From NCBI RefSeq assembly GCF_040712315.1, contig NC_134017.1, positions 25,710,322 through 25,774,321 of the forward strand: a DNA stretch of 64,000 bases, written 5' to 3'. Numbering within the stretch: the first letter of the stretch is position 1; each line of letters starts with the position of its first letter. Positions 11,601 through 23,099 of the stretch are shown here, piece by piece. A program made the translations under genes and the position numbers. The stretch comes from Castanea sativa (taxonomy: Eukaryota > Streptophyta > Magnoliopsida > Fagales > Fagaceae). Below the pieces are notes generated by a model. The model saw nothing but the letters and a program-made list of their open reading frames with translations, was not told the DNA's origin and made no database searches.

Positions 11601-12245
11601 ATCTTAAGTGGCTGGTTGTTGTTGCTGGGGCAAAAAAGTAATCTTAGTGTTAGGTTCAAATTTGAACCAATAATAACTAACTATCTGTGATTTTTTGTGA
11701 AAATGTTGTAAAAAATATTGTGGACGTAGCATCTCTCATATTTTTACGATAACTTTAGAAGGCAATCAATTTGAAATAATCAGACTTAAAATCCGCACCA
11801 TAATTAAAGGTGAGTAACTATAAAGAGAAATAATATACATTTAAACACTCATTTATTTAGGATTAATTTAAGGAAACTTATCTATGTAATATAAATTATT
11901 GCTTGCTATGTAACAAATGGCAAAGCCTAGCATGGAGCTTTAATATATACTAGCCACAAACTCACCTGTTGTATGTGATAATTATTTTTATGGTTGTTTT
12001 ATTAAATTTTTTTTACAATTCTAACTAATTTAATATAGAGTAATGTATTTCGTAATATATTTTTATTTATAAAAGAAACAATCATAAATGTAATATAGGA
12101 ACAATCATAAATCATAAATAAAAATTTTTTCATACCAAAATGAAAGCAATACGATTTTTCTTAGAAAATCAAAACGCATGTTAACGGAAATATTCATTTT
12201 TAGTCAAAGTTATTTATAACATTTTGTGAATCATTAAAAAGAATT
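8611..12245 (+). repeat. Tandem segmental duplication, unit B
   Basis: The second copy of the segment starting at 2877. It lacks the left long TIR but carries the interior, the right TIR (about 10945-11760) and the Helitron 3' part. It has no LTR element and no 810-bp insert; it has a private MITE (11567-11738) and a (CA)n run near 9239-9262. It preserves the pre-insertion state of unit A and so dates the insertions relative to the duplication. Confidence 0.85.
11567..11738. mobile_element. 172-bp MITE inside unit B
   Basis: Inverted ends GAGAAATGATATGTCCACAA and the reverse complement of the right end, GAGAGATGCTACGTCCACAA, flanked by TA on both sides. The uninterrupted sequence survives in unit A (AAAAGTATATTTTTG at 8106-8120), giving an empty-site comparison. 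The TA duplication suggests a Tc1/mariner-like or PIF-like MITE. Confidence 0.75.
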
Positions 12246-13009
12246 TAAAATTTGGAAATTATTCTTGTAGTTTTAAACCGACTTTCTTAAACCTTTTTTT
12301 TTTTTTTCTGCTTACAATTTGAAACACCACTAATCGTAACTATGAAAATTAATAAAATTAACAATGATTAATTGTACCAATTAGGAAAACAATTTGTTGT
12401 TGATAATCTATTAAAATTATTTTCTTTGCAGAAATTGTAATTTCATTTACCCAAAACATATTATCAAATAAACAATTATTAGCAAAATCTAAGAATTAAA
12501 TTTCTATATTTGTATTGTTATAAAATAATAATAATAATTAAAATAAAATTGTGAAAGCTAAAATTTGTCTCCCATCCGATTATTTTTGTTTGGCTAACCT
12601 TTACTTTTCTCTAAATAAATGGCATTATAGAGTACTTCTAATACAACTTTTAAGAGTACTTTGTCCACCACAAAAGATTAAAAAATAAACAAAAATTAGT
12701 AAAATCTCATAGTTTAACATTTAAATTGAGCACTATAAAAAAGCATGCTATGTAATAGAATAAATATAAAATTATCCAAATCATGCCATGTAATAGAATA
12801 ATATTATATTTTTTATGTTATATTTAATTCTTTATAACACAATATGATAACATTTAACAATCAAAGAGAACAAGAAAAAAAAATAACAAAAACAACAAAA
12901 ATTTTAAAAACAAAACTAAATCACATTAACTCAAAGTAGCGTCTTAAAGAATATAAAAAATTATCAACCTAAAGCAGAGATGCAAGAAGAATAAAAAATC
13001 CACCAAAAA

Positions 13010-13044
<35 letters not shown>

Positions 13045-13399
13045 ACTTTTTTGATGTGAGGAAAAATTATGCATAGAATAGAAGAGATAGTGACAAATTT
13101 ATAGTAAGAGGATATGAATAAGAAGAGACAAAAATAAAGGAAAATGAAGGGAAAAATGAAGAATGATATTAATGTAGAGGGTAGTGGAGAGATGAAAATG
13201 TAAGGAAAAGAGAAAGGTTGGAGAAGCAGTGGAGAGATGAAAAGGTAAGGGAGGAAGAAAGGTTGGAGAAGTGTAAATATTAAAAAAAAATGTTAAAAAC
13301 AATTATAGGAAAATTGGAAAGAAAAATGATAATAAAGTGGATGCTGATTTGGCTCAACTAGAGCATAGCAATAATAAATGCTATGCTTCAGTTTTTAGA
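11950..13399 (-). mobile_element. Helitron, non-autonomous, 1.45 kb
   Basis: On the minus strand it would start TCTAAAAACTGAAGC (ending at plus 13399, host T at 13400) and end CTAG at 11950 with host A/T flanks. Similarity to the 5' end of the next Helitron (17590-17671) is clear: CATAGCATTTA..TTGCTA.GCTC..GTTGAG. No Rep/helicase is encoded. The interior is AT-rich and ends with a GAA/GAG-rich stretch and a (GA)n microsatellite (13013-13042). Confidence 0.55.
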
Positions 13400-13869
13400 T
13401 ATAAAATGTATATAGTTTAAAGAATAGATACAATTTTATTCAATATTTCACAATTAATATATCCTAGGTTGTAACCCCATATATATGCATGGAAACACTT
13501 ATAGATATACAATAAAATGCATAATATAATTTTTATATATATATATATATAATTTAAATATCATTGATAGTCATTTTTATATTTTGTTGACTCTTTAAAA
13601 TTTTTTGTAATAATATTATTAGGTATAAAATGTAAATTGTCCATTTTTTAAAAAATTATTGTGAAGTAATTTTTTTAAAAAATTTATTTATTCTAAACTC
13701 TTTGATTTTTGTACTTAATAACTCACTTGGATGAATGTTTATGATGTGGTCCTACATTTAATTTTAAAATTAAGAAATAAAACTCTTTAAGAATAAATAA
13801 TTTAGGACACCTAGCGCAATATTAAAACTCTAATTTGGAATTCTAATTTAAGTTTCTCTTAACTTCACC

Positions 13870-13919
<50 letters not shown>

Positions 13920-14121
13920 GATTTATTAATTTGTAATAATTGGAAGCACTAATGTTTATTTTAAATAGTCCTTAATTATTATAACTAGTGTGTAGCCTCA
14001 TGCATATGCATGAATATAATTAAAAATAATCACAATTATACGGTTCAAATTATATATAGTATTAACTTGAACCTTTTATATATATATATATATATAGATT
14101 ATATTTTAGTTCTTATTATAA
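13400..14121. other. AT-rich stretch with ATT microsatellite and Helitron-like termini
   Basis: No gene seen. It contains an (ATT)n run at 13870-13914 and AT dinucleotide runs at 13530-13550 and 14079-14096. Two CTAG-plus-hairpin sites (13464, CCAT..ATGG stem; 13985, TCATGCATATGCATGA palindrome) resemble reverse-strand Helitron 3' ends. Their 5' partners were not found. Confidence 0.5.
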
Positions 14122-15963
14122 CTAGTTGCTAACCCGTGCGATGCACGGAAGAATTGAGCAAAATTTTTAAATTTTCACTTCGCTAAAAGTTATGATCACT
14201 TGAAAATAAAAGTTACAATTTAAAAGGGGAAAAAATTCTAATACCAATGATAAGTCCAACACCAGTAATAATTTGGTATTTCTTTGCTATAAGTAATAAT
14301 TTGGTATACCTACAATTTATGCTAAAGATGACATTAATATATAATTATTCCCAAAACCCTGAAATCATACTCAATAAAAATAGTATTTTTTAAAAACGAT
14401 TAAAGAAATTGTTAACAAACTTGGAGTAGCACTATTATAAGTTATTAAAATGTAAAGGGAATAATGTAACTAATCTGATATAAAAAGATTAAAGAAATTT
14501 TTAACATAACCTTAAGTAGCAGTTACTAAAATGTAAAGGGAATAATGTAAATAATTTGATATCACTCAACCTATTTTATAATTTTAAAAAATCAATCAAT
14601 GAGTACCGCTGAAGAGAAAGTGATATGAGGGTTGGAAATTACCTTCTTTTTTTATTATATAAAAGTGGGAAATTACTTGGGTGAAAAGTTAAATTCCTAA
14701 ATTGCATAAGTACAATCCATATTTCCCTTCCTTTTTTTTTTCTTGCTCCACCGTTTTTTCAATTCTCTCATCTTTATCTCCTTGTTATTTTTTTTTTTTT
14801 TACTCTTATCTTGAATTGTTCTCATCCACACATTTAAATTATTTATACTTTCCCAATACCATGACTTTTCTCTCCCAATGGCTACACGTACAGATGTTAT
14901 ATTCTTCATTCTCATCCTCACAAATCTCTTAAACTCTGTCTCAGTCTCTTCATTCTCTTCCTCACAAATAAGTCTCAGTCATAGAAACAATAAAAATGCA
15001 AGATTTTTTTTACGTATTGCGTTATCATCGTGCTCCTTTCTTTTTCTTTGTTTCAAAAGAATTTGCAAAAGCATTCATCTCAACATTTTGAGTGATCTCA
15101 TGGTGGTTGAGGCTTCAACAATAGTGATAAGGTGCTGTGAGCCTGTAAAATACTAATTAAAAAAAGAACAAAAATCTTCATTGTTTTTTTTTTTCACGAT
15201 TTCTTTTCTCAACATCAGATCTTTAGTCATCTTTATCGTATATTACCGTTCCTTTTTGCAATGATCTAAGTTTTAACATAGTGGGCATTTCAGGGGCATT
15301 TCAATTCTTTGAGTTTCTATTACAAATATTGTAATACATTACTTGATATATCCTATTGTCACCCTAATACTTCACCTGTATTTAATACCCAATTTTTCTT
15401 TACCATACAATATTTTTCTTTACCATACATTTCAGAAAAGGTATCTGACCTTTAAATTTGCTTTAACACTTTGCTGGCCAATGTTACTGAAAAGAGAAGT
15501 CCATGCTAATAGGAGAAAATTTTCATGGAGAAATTTGTTTCAAAGTTGTCCACAGGAAATAAATTTCGGAGAGAGGGAGAGAGAGGGAAAGAAGAGCGTA
15601 TAAAGATAAAGATAAAAGAAAGAAGTGATGTTTAATTTATAAAAACTATCAAATGTTGTGTTTATAGTTTAGATAGGCCGTTGGGCTTTTAAGGAGCGTT
15701 TATATAAGGCAAAAAAGAGTCAAAATATTTTGTAACTACAGTCCAAAAGATAGAACATTTTGTCTGTAATTTACTATAGATGACTGATTGTTCAAAAAAG
15801 TGAAAATATCACTCAAACTTTCATAAAATGGAAAGACACAACTGTTCAGGTTTTTTAAAATATACACGTGGCATTAATTTATGTAATCTCGTGGTACAAT
15901 ATATATGTGTGTGTGAAATTATATGAAGAGTGATTAACAAAAAGTCAAACGTTTCGGTTATTT

Positions 15964-15965
<2 letters not shown>

Positions 15966-16001
<36 letters not shown>
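15966..16001. repeat. (AT)n(GT)n microsatellite
   Basis: Compound dinucleotide run inside the composite Helitron. Confidence 0.9.
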
Positions 16002-16216
16002 AGAAATTAATATTCTTAAAATTTTTGTTAGAGTTCAATATTCTGGGCAAGTCTTCATCTAAATTATCTTAAATCATGTTTAACCCATTTGATTACACAA
16101 TATTTATTATGCCCAACCCCATTTAGTATTTATGAAATTAAAAAATAAAAATACAAAAACTGAAAGAAGGGCTGACATTGGTTTGTCCGCCCATTAATTG
16201 ATCAAGTATATACAGA

Positions 16217-16244
16217 AGCCCAAGCCCAAGCCCAAGCCCAAGCC
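16217..16244. repeat. (AGCCCA)n hexanucleotide repeat
   Basis: About 4.5 perfect copies of AGCCCA. Confidence 0.9.
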
Positions 16245-16932
16245 AATTTAAGAAAGCAATAAGTGGTTAAAGGCTTACGAGCATTTGGTACAAGTGGATG
16301 ACAGCTAAGCTTGCCTAAGCGTTGGTTTGTCCGTCCATTCCATCGTCTGCAACAACTTGACCTTCACTTGTGATAGTCAAGCAAAGAGACCTGCAAAAAT
16401 GGTGAAAACGCAGCGAGAGCGAGAGAGACAAAGACAGAGAAGAAGAATAAGAAGAAATAGCAATGCAACCTCATGGTTTGACAGCATCTCATGGTGTTTG
16501 AAGCTTCAACAATGGCTGTAAGTACCCAAAAAAAAATCTCTGATCTGAACCTGTGATAGGACAATTTCACTGATTTTCTTGCATAGGGCAATTTTATGGG
16601 TTAAAAGAATCTTTTTGGCGAACAGTTCACAGTTAACCCGGTCTGACTGTACGGTCTGATCTAGGTTTCAAAACCATGTTTACAGATTGTTCAAGTACTC
16701 TTTTAATGCTGACAATGTTTTGGTTTGGAGGTTCAAGGGCTTTGATTCTAAAAGCTTTTGTTTTTGTTGTTTTTTTTTTTTTTTTGGGTCTGTATGCTTG
16801 CTAAGAACCCCACAAAAAATATCCATGGCTTCAAATCTGATAATTTCGTGGGGACTCCTTGCTAGGAAGGATTGGATTCTGCAATGGCATAAGTTAGGCT
16901 GATGGGCTCTTTATCTATGGAGGAAGAGAGAT

Positions 16933-16939
<7 letters not shown>

Positions 16940-16981
<42 letters not shown>
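16940..16981. repeat. (TA)n microsatellite
   Basis: About 21 perfect dinucleotide units. Confidence 0.95.
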
Positions 16982-16985
<4 letters not shown>

Positions 16986-17295
16986 AAAAATAAAGCAATG
17001 GGTGTTCAATTTCTAATAGGCAACAATTGAACATTTTGAAAAACCTCTTGATCGAGAATAGGAAGAATCACGACTTATCAAGATAGATTTGAAGAAGGTC
17101 GGAATTAATGCTCAATTAGTTGAAAGAATAGCAAAATATTAATTACAAAAGGAAGGGATAATGTGTACCTAATATGGACTCAGATTTTTTTTTTTTTCTC
17201 AGTATAGTGGCAATTGAACGGGTATGAAGGAGTGATTCAGTTAAATGAGGAGCGGAAGAGACCAAGGAGGGAAGAGAGAGAGTTTGGCGTTAGAT

Positions 17296-17430
17296 AGCTG
17301 AAGTCATGAATTTTTGAAAGCGTGAAAGACAGGAAGGCAGTTAGAAAGCTGAAGTTGTGAAGTTTTGTAAGCCTGAAAGACAGGAAGGTTGTGAAGTTGT
17401 GTAAGCTTGAAAGACAGGAAGACAGAGGGG
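17296..17430. repeat. 51-bp minisatellite, about 2.5 units
   Basis: Units beginning AGCTGAAG at 17296 and 17347 share GTGAAAGACAGGAAGGCAG-type sequence. A third unit lacks the first third. The open frame on the minus strand here is a by-product of the repeat. Confidence 0.8.
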
Positions 17431-17889
17431 GGGTTAGCATCAAAGACTATTGAACTTGGTTGGGGCTTTACAGTGGTCAGCATTAACCGTAATATATAAA
17501 GATTGGCCTTTAAAGTGGAGATAGGGTTGAGAATAATTTTTTTTTTAATAGTATGTTAAAATTATGAAAATAATTTAGAAAAAAATATGGGTAATAACGT
17601 GGCTGCTGATATGACTCAACGTGAGCGTAGCAACATTAAATGCTATGTTTCAGCTTTTAGTATTATATAGATATAGACTAGGCAAATTTTTATAGGGAAC
17701 TAAACATTCACATTGGTAGGCAAACAATAAGTGGAGCTTGATTTTAACAAAAAGGTCTAGATGATGACAGAATCACTATCATCGTAACCATAACTTTGGT
17801 ATATACACTATTTTGAGAAGATCAGCCTTAAGGTTTATCTTCCATCTTATAAGATATTGTCTCTATTAAGTCCGTTAAAATTAAACATA

Positions 17890-18249
17890 CTTCTAAATTA
17901 GATTATAGCCAAGAATGTAGAAGTAGAACTGGATGCAAAAGTTGTGGTGGAGTGGGGTGTCTAATCCTTCTCTTGTGAACATTGCTCATTCTGCTCTCAT
18001 TTTGGATTGCAGGAACTTACTGGGACTGGGATTCCAAGAGTAAAGATTAAGCATTGCTTCAAGGAAGCTAACCAGTGTGCAGATCGTCTTGCAGCAGCTA
18101 TAGATTTTATGCTTTTTGATGTTCCCCCTTCGTATATTATGTTTTTGTTGTATTTTGATTGTATGGGCAGATTCTCTGAGAATTTGCCTTATTTCCTTTT
18201 AGTTGTTTTAATATAACAGCGTTTATTAGCACCCAAAAAAAAAAAAAAA
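17890..18249 (+). pseudogene. LINE 3' fragment: RNase H domain plus poly(A) tail
   Basis: The plus-strand reading has the hallmark end of plant L1-type reverse transcriptases with a C-terminal RNase H: AKNVEVELDAKVVV, then IKHCFKEANQCADRLA (18030-18090; the family motif is REANxxADxLA) and a hydrophobic FDxPPS-like tail. A frameshift separates the first and second halves near 18010. A poly(A) run (18234-18249) closes it 34 bp before the CACTA element. Everything 5' of the RNase H is missing, as expected for 5'-truncated LINE insertions. Confidence 0.75.
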
Positions 18250-18420
18250 TTGGTGAAAGTGATTTTGTATCATCAACACATATACTACAAAAAAGCTGAG
18301 TTATAACAGTGGTCTTTTTTGTAGCACATACAAAAAATGGTACTAGAGAGTGTTTATTGTAGCGGATTTTCAAATGCTACTATAAGTCTCTTTGTAGTAG
18401 CGGTTTTTTTACAAACGCAA

Positions 18421-19058
18421 CAATGTTTTTTTTTTTTTTTTGTACTGCTACAATATACTTCTTCATTTTTTGCTTCTATAGGTATTGTCTAAATACAAAA
18501 CCACAAAGTTTAGTCCTTTTTGTTTTTATTTTATATACTCCAATGTAGAAAACTAACACCCTAATGACCAAAATACCCCTAAATACTCAAAATGACACAA
18601 ACGCCCCTGGAACTAAAAAATGACCAAAATATCCCCAGAATGTCCAACAAACCCCAAGACCTCAAAAATTACCAAAATACTTTAGGACTAATTAAAATGA
18701 ACAAAAAAAAATCACTACAATCACTAAATGATAAAAATACCCCCCAAACCATAGTATTAGTATTATTATCTAGTGGTTTAAATTGTGAAGATGTTTAAGC
18801 CTCAGCAATCTTAGCATGGTGTCAAACAACTTTTAAAAATGGTTGCACAATGTAATTATAAATCAATTATTGAAAATTTGAAAGACTTCTTGGCCTGAGT
18901 TTTAAATTGATGATAAAAAGAAATTTTATTAGATGAATAATTCAAATAGTAATCAAATTAGTTTTTTTGCTTTAAAGTTTAGAAATAATAGGAGAATAAG
19001 AGCAAAAGAAATCATATATAATCGTATATTAAGAAAATATATAAATTGACTTAGTTAC
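18421..19058. other. CACTA interior, no gene seen
   Basis: AT-rich with T-runs. The 18592-18798 frame is Asn/Lys/Gln-rich low complexity and is not considered a gene. Confidence 0.6.
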
Positions 19059-19155
19059 CAACAAAGCATCCAACCCCTTTGAACAAAGCCATTAAGAAGT
19101 GCATTTTGCACCAAGTATTCCATCCCAAAACCATCATAGTAGGCCGCTCCTGAAT
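19059..19155 (-). pseudogene. Exon-like segment of unknown gene within CACTA
   Basis: On the minus strand an acceptor-like TTTTAATGTAG precedes 97 bp that stay open (AAYYDGFGMEYLVQNALLNG at the centre) and end at a donor-like TTG|GTAACTAAG. It has higher GC than its surroundings. I do not recognise the protein. It could be a captured host exon or a piece of the CACTA's own second gene. Confidence 0.35.
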
Positions 19156-20546
19156 CTACATTAAAAGAACATTAATGAAATAAATTAAAATAAAAAAAAG
19201 AGAAAAAAGAAAAGAAAAGATAAATAGTACATAATCTTGCTACAAATAAAATATCGCGTCAAAGAAATCTTTATACTATACCATATGATGTGCCCATGTG
19301 GTAATGGTATAACGGTATCACACAACACTAGGAGGATTTGTCAAGAATAACAATGGTGTGTGTTTGTATATATATAGCTAACAAAAGTGGAGTGGCAGAT
19401 CCAAGTTTGCAACATATTGGCCTCACTTCTAATTTCCTAGTCTATCAACAACAAATCCATATTTATCCAATATTAAAAGATAAAAGGCATCATAAGATGA
19501 ATGGACTTTCCACACCACAAACAATATGAGAGTTGGCTTAAAAAAATAAGACTTTAAATTAAAGATAAATATGTGAACGGAGCATCTATTTATCTTTAAT
19601 TAAGTTTTTGTGTCTATCCTAAAAGTTGCTAAAGGGTAAGAGGAAACGTTGATAACAACAATTAAGTTCATGTTTTATCCACCAAAAAAAAAAAAAAATC
19701 TGCAATTTGGTAAAGTCACTTGGCTCAATTACGGTTTTTAAGTTCAACTTAAAAATTCTGTAATTTTGTTTAGCCACTTGGTGCAGTTATTTTTGCTCAT
19801 CCATGACTTCTAAATCCAACTTTTATTATATGATATAGTATAATGTGATAATATAATATGATTTCATTTTTTTTTTTTCGTCAAATAGATAAGTTTTTAT
19901 TATTATTATAATAGATAATGTAGATAAAAACAAATAATTGAAGCTCTCAATACTATAAAATATATGGGGAAAAATTGAGCTTTAAAATTAACTTTTACTA
20001 TCGTAACTTGAGATACACTTTAGTCCAAAATCCTAATAATAAAAATAAAATAAATAAATAAATAACTAAAAAAATCCTAAGAATATGAGGAATATAAATC
20101 TATATTTGATATCTCCTTTTATTATTTTTTTTCAAAATTATTCTTTTAAATTGACCTTTTACAAAAAATTTAATAGTGAATAACCAATTTTTGTAACAAT
20201 AAATGAGAGTACAACTATGGTTTTTTGAAATTAAAACCATTTATAATGACCAAATCTAATAATATGATAATTTTGTTATTTTGATTAAAATTACTCATAA
20301 AATAAATAATAACATAATTATATGGAGGTGAGCAAATTCCACTGTTCGGACTCCATTGTCCTTATTGTTGAGTTTTCGCCATGAGTTTTCGACCATAGTA
20401 AGGCCAAGTGCAACATGGTTAGATTTAGGTGTATTTTTTATTTATAAAAAACAAAATGTATAACAAATTTAGTTAACTGACACCAAACTAACATTGGCCT
20501 AAAGGCTAGGCCCAAAATCCAATAAGTGAAACTCATGTGATAATTG
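19156..20546. other. CACTA interior, no gene seen
   Basis: AT-rich, with poly(A/T) runs at 19683-19697 and 19868-19879. Nothing recognisable. Confidence 0.6.
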
Positions 20547-20678
20547 AACTTTGATTTGTACCTAGTGGTAGTAAATACCTAATCAAGGTAATAAGTGTCC
20601 AAACATGAAATGAACTTCAATTTGTATCAATCGGTAGTAAATCACTGATCAAGGTAATAAGTGTCCAAAAATGACATG
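20547..20678 (+). repeat. 66-bp tandem duplication
   Basis: Units starting AACTT at 20547 and 20613 share GGTAGTAAAT and ATCAAGGTAATAAGTGTCCA. Confidence 0.85.
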
Positions 20679-21149
20679 ATCTATAGGCTTTGGGTGTAGA
20701 TGGGGGATTGGAACAACTACTGAAATAATATTTGAGAAGAAAATTGGCTCCCACTTTCTCAAGGTCATAGAGTATTCTTCCCACGTTCTATTCTATCTTA
20801 GGAAGCATGGACACGGATATGGGTACGACATACAAGGGTAAAACTAGTGATTTTCCTTTAGGGGGGTCTATTTATAATATTGATACATTACACACACATG
20901 CATATATTGTTGAAGAGAACTTATCATCTTTTACACTTTGATAGTTAAATAAATGTTGTTTAGTCTAATATTAGATATGTACCCAAAAAAAATTTCATAT
21001 CATCAAAATGTATAGAATAAAACTTGATGATGATATTCATACAATAATATTTATCTATTATCATATTCGTAGTGAATTCTTAAAATTTTCATTTGCAGTA
21101 TAACACGATACGGCAAGTATGACACCGGAATGACACATATGGTGGAAAA

Positions 21150-21888
21150 GGTTTCTCTTCAAATTAGTTTAGAGAGAAACCCTTCAAACATTTCCAATAT
21201 CTTTTTATTGGATTTGAAATTTGTAAATCTAACCGTTGGATTTTATGTTCTTTATGTCCTTAATACGCAGTAAAATTTCATTCAAATCAGATGTTATTTA
21301 GTATTTGATCGATAAACCTATTTTTTATACATAGTTTTAAATCACAAAAATTTGAAATTTAAACATTTGATTGATGTATAACTATTAATCTTTGATATCC
21401 TTGAAAATTTTCAAGCATGGAGAATATAATAAAAACATACAATCCAACGGTTAAATTTTCAAAACACACATCAAATAAAAAAAATATAGGCGGAGTTTGA
21501 AGAGTTTCTCTCCAAACTATTTTGGAGAGAAACCTTTCAAACTTTGTCAATATCTTTTTATTGGATGTGAATTCTGTAAATCTAACCATTGGTTTTTATT
21601 TTCTTTATGTCCTTAATACGCATGTAAAAATTCATTCAAATCGGATCTTATTTGGTATTCGATCAATAAACCTATTCTTTACACATAGATTTAAATCACA
21701 AAAACTTGAAATTTAAACATTTGATTGATGACATAGCTATTAATTTTTGATCTTCTTAAAATTTTGCAAGCCTGAAAAATATAATAAGGAAATGTAATTC
21801 AACGGTTAGATTTTCAAAACTCACATTAATTAAAAAGATATTGATGGAGTTTGAGAGGTTTCTTTCCAAACTATTTTAGAGAGAAACG
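21150..21888. mobile_element. Dimeric MITE: two units sharing a central terminal repeat
   Basis: Three near-palindromic boxes of the form GGTTTCTCTCCAAACT...GGAGAGAAACC lie at 21150-21181, 21502-21534 and 21857-21888, spaced 352 and 355 bp. Between each pair is a unit with inverted inner arms: TCTAACCGTTGGA near 21228 and the reverse-complement form TCCAACGGTTAAATTTTCA near 21442. The second unit repeats the same order. The two units are also direct repeats of each other (TTTTTATTGGAT, ATTCAAATC, GATCAATAAACCTATT). Confidence 0.8.
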
Positions 21889-22132
21889 TTTTCCTAATAC
21901 GGTATAGGTCTGATACCCTAAATGAAGTGTCCATACTTTCTAGATTCTACCTGATACAGCTACAATATTTGATTTATTTTATTCAATCTCCAATTCGCTA
22001 AGATGGAAATAATTTATCATTGAAACTATTTTCTACTTGTTTTAAGCTTTAGTTATCAAGTCTATCCCTTTGAATGTTATAAGACCTTAAGACTCTCTAG
22101 TTTGGATGAGTAATCGATCATGGTTTTTTCTT

Positions 22133-22149
22133 GGGGGGGGGGGGGGGGG
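22133..22149. repeat. G17 homopolymer
   Basis: Seventeen consecutive G. The exact length may be unreliable in an assembly. Confidence 0.9.
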
Positions 22150-22159
22150 CGCTTCAAAA

Positions 22160-22500
22160 GTGCATATTTTGAGTTGGCAAGCTTGTACTAACAACCTACC
22201 TACTTGAAAAAGCTATTTGATCATAATATTTCTCCTAGTTAGATTTGTGTTCTATGCAATGAAGAGGCTAAATCCACCTTTTCACCTAATACGGTGTTGT
22301 TCTTTTACTCAAGATATTTGGTTTCAAGGTTCTGTTTAAAATTCTTTGAAGTTTCCAATTAAAACTCACTTCATTGATATTATAGAATTAGGTTCGTAGA
22401 AACTGAAAACTCTAAACTTTGAAATATTGTGTCTTGCACATGGATGTTATGGGATTACAGGAACAAGTTGATTGTTGAAAATAGAATCCCAAAAAACTGA
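22160..22500 (+). pseudogene. LINE fragment, zinc-binding (zf-RVT) region
   Basis: Conceptual reading, with stops and frameshifts, gives WQACTNNLPT, then CVLCNEEAKSTFS and later MLWDYRNKLIVENRI. These match the order of the zf-RVT module at the end of plant L1-type reverse transcriptases (W.A..N.LPT, CxLC..E.E, IW..RN). It is a different fragment from the RNase H piece at 17890. Stops are frequent. Confidence 0.6.
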
Positions 22501-22564
22501 GAACTTATGATCCTGAGCTTCTCTCTACATGCTAGAATTCATCGAATCAAACAATAAATCTATT

Positions 22565-22680
22565 TTGGGTAGGGGTGGCAATTCGTGTTCGCATGTCGGG
22601 TTTGTGTCATGTCAACTCGTGAGTATTCGACTATATAGGTCAACACTAACCCAACATGTTTATTAAACGGGTCAAGATTC
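22565..22680. mobile_element. hAT-like terminal sequence
   Basis: TAGGGGTGGCAATTCGTG (22568-22585) followed by GTGTCGGGTTTGTGTC- and AAACGGGTC-type repeats resembles the terminal region of plant hAT elements (TAGGGGTGGCAA). The other end was not found; it runs directly into the WD40 fragment. Confidence 0.45.
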
Positions 22681-22681
22681 C

Positions 22682-22933
22682 AGCGACTTCATTCGCCTCT
22701 GGGACCTCCGCGACCACTCGATCGAGCCCTTCTATGTGCTCAACAACAGCAAGACCTCCGAGTTTTGTGCTCCGCTCACTTCATTCAACTGGAATGAGGT
22801 CAAGCCAAAGCGAATCGGGACGTGTAGCATCGACACGACCTGTATGGTTTGGGACATCGACGGTTCGGTGAGGATTTTCAATCTGAGAGATAAGGAGCAC
22901 TCGGCGATCATCTACGAGAGTCCTCAACCTGAT
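22682..22933 (+). pseudogene. Chimeric fragment of an LWD1/AN11-type WD40 repeat gene
   Basis: 84 codons in one frame, GC-rich against an AT-rich background. The reading [20 protein letters not shown], then [22 protein letters not shown] and [15 protein letters not shown] matches plant LIGHT-REGULATED WD1 / AN11-type WD40 proteins, which act in clock and flavonoid regulation. Compared with the family, the residues between the WDI and DGSVRIF motifs (about 38 amino acids, one WD repeat) are missing and the two parts are fused in frame. After ESPQPD homology stops and unrelated sequence follows. It lacks N- and C-terminal repeats, so it cannot form a WD40 propeller. A captured and rearranged piece of a host gene. 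Confidence 0.8.
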
Positions 22934-23099
22934 AAGAAGCATCGAACGTTTTCAATCTCCTTTGCCCTCTTTCTCTCTCAGTCAGGTTAGGGTAGGGATT
23001 TTGGGATGGTTCTCTGGCCATGAGTGGTCTGGGTTTAGAGCAGATGAAAAAGAAATCGGAGAGATAGAATGGGCAAAGAGACTCTGATCTGGGTTCGTG

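Larger units (their letters stand above)
14122..17671 (-). mobile_element. Composite Helitron, about 3.55 kb
   Basis: The minus-strand 3' terminus at 14122 is CCGTGCATCGCACGG (perfect 6-bp stem) followed by GTTAGCAACTAG and host T. The 5' terminus at 17671 is TCTATATAATACTAAAAGC with the correct host base. A second 5'-type end (reverse complement of GTCAAACGTTTCGGTTATTT, near 15945-15965) lies inside and belongs to the family seen at 49539, so this may be one Helitron nested next to another. No Rep/helicase was found. Inside, related segments at 15097-15140 and 16484-16526 share TCTCATGGTG.TTGA.GCTTCAACAAT and may be duplicated pieces of a captured gene. Confidence 0.6.

Noticed and set aside
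13099..13302. Phe/Leu-rich membrane peptide on the minus strand
   Set aside because: Low-complexity GAAAAG-type repeat sequence inside a Helitron; no family resemblance.
22656..22871. Ser/Thr-rich protein from the ATG at 22656
   Set aside because: Wrong frame. The WD40 homology runs in the frame starting at 22682.
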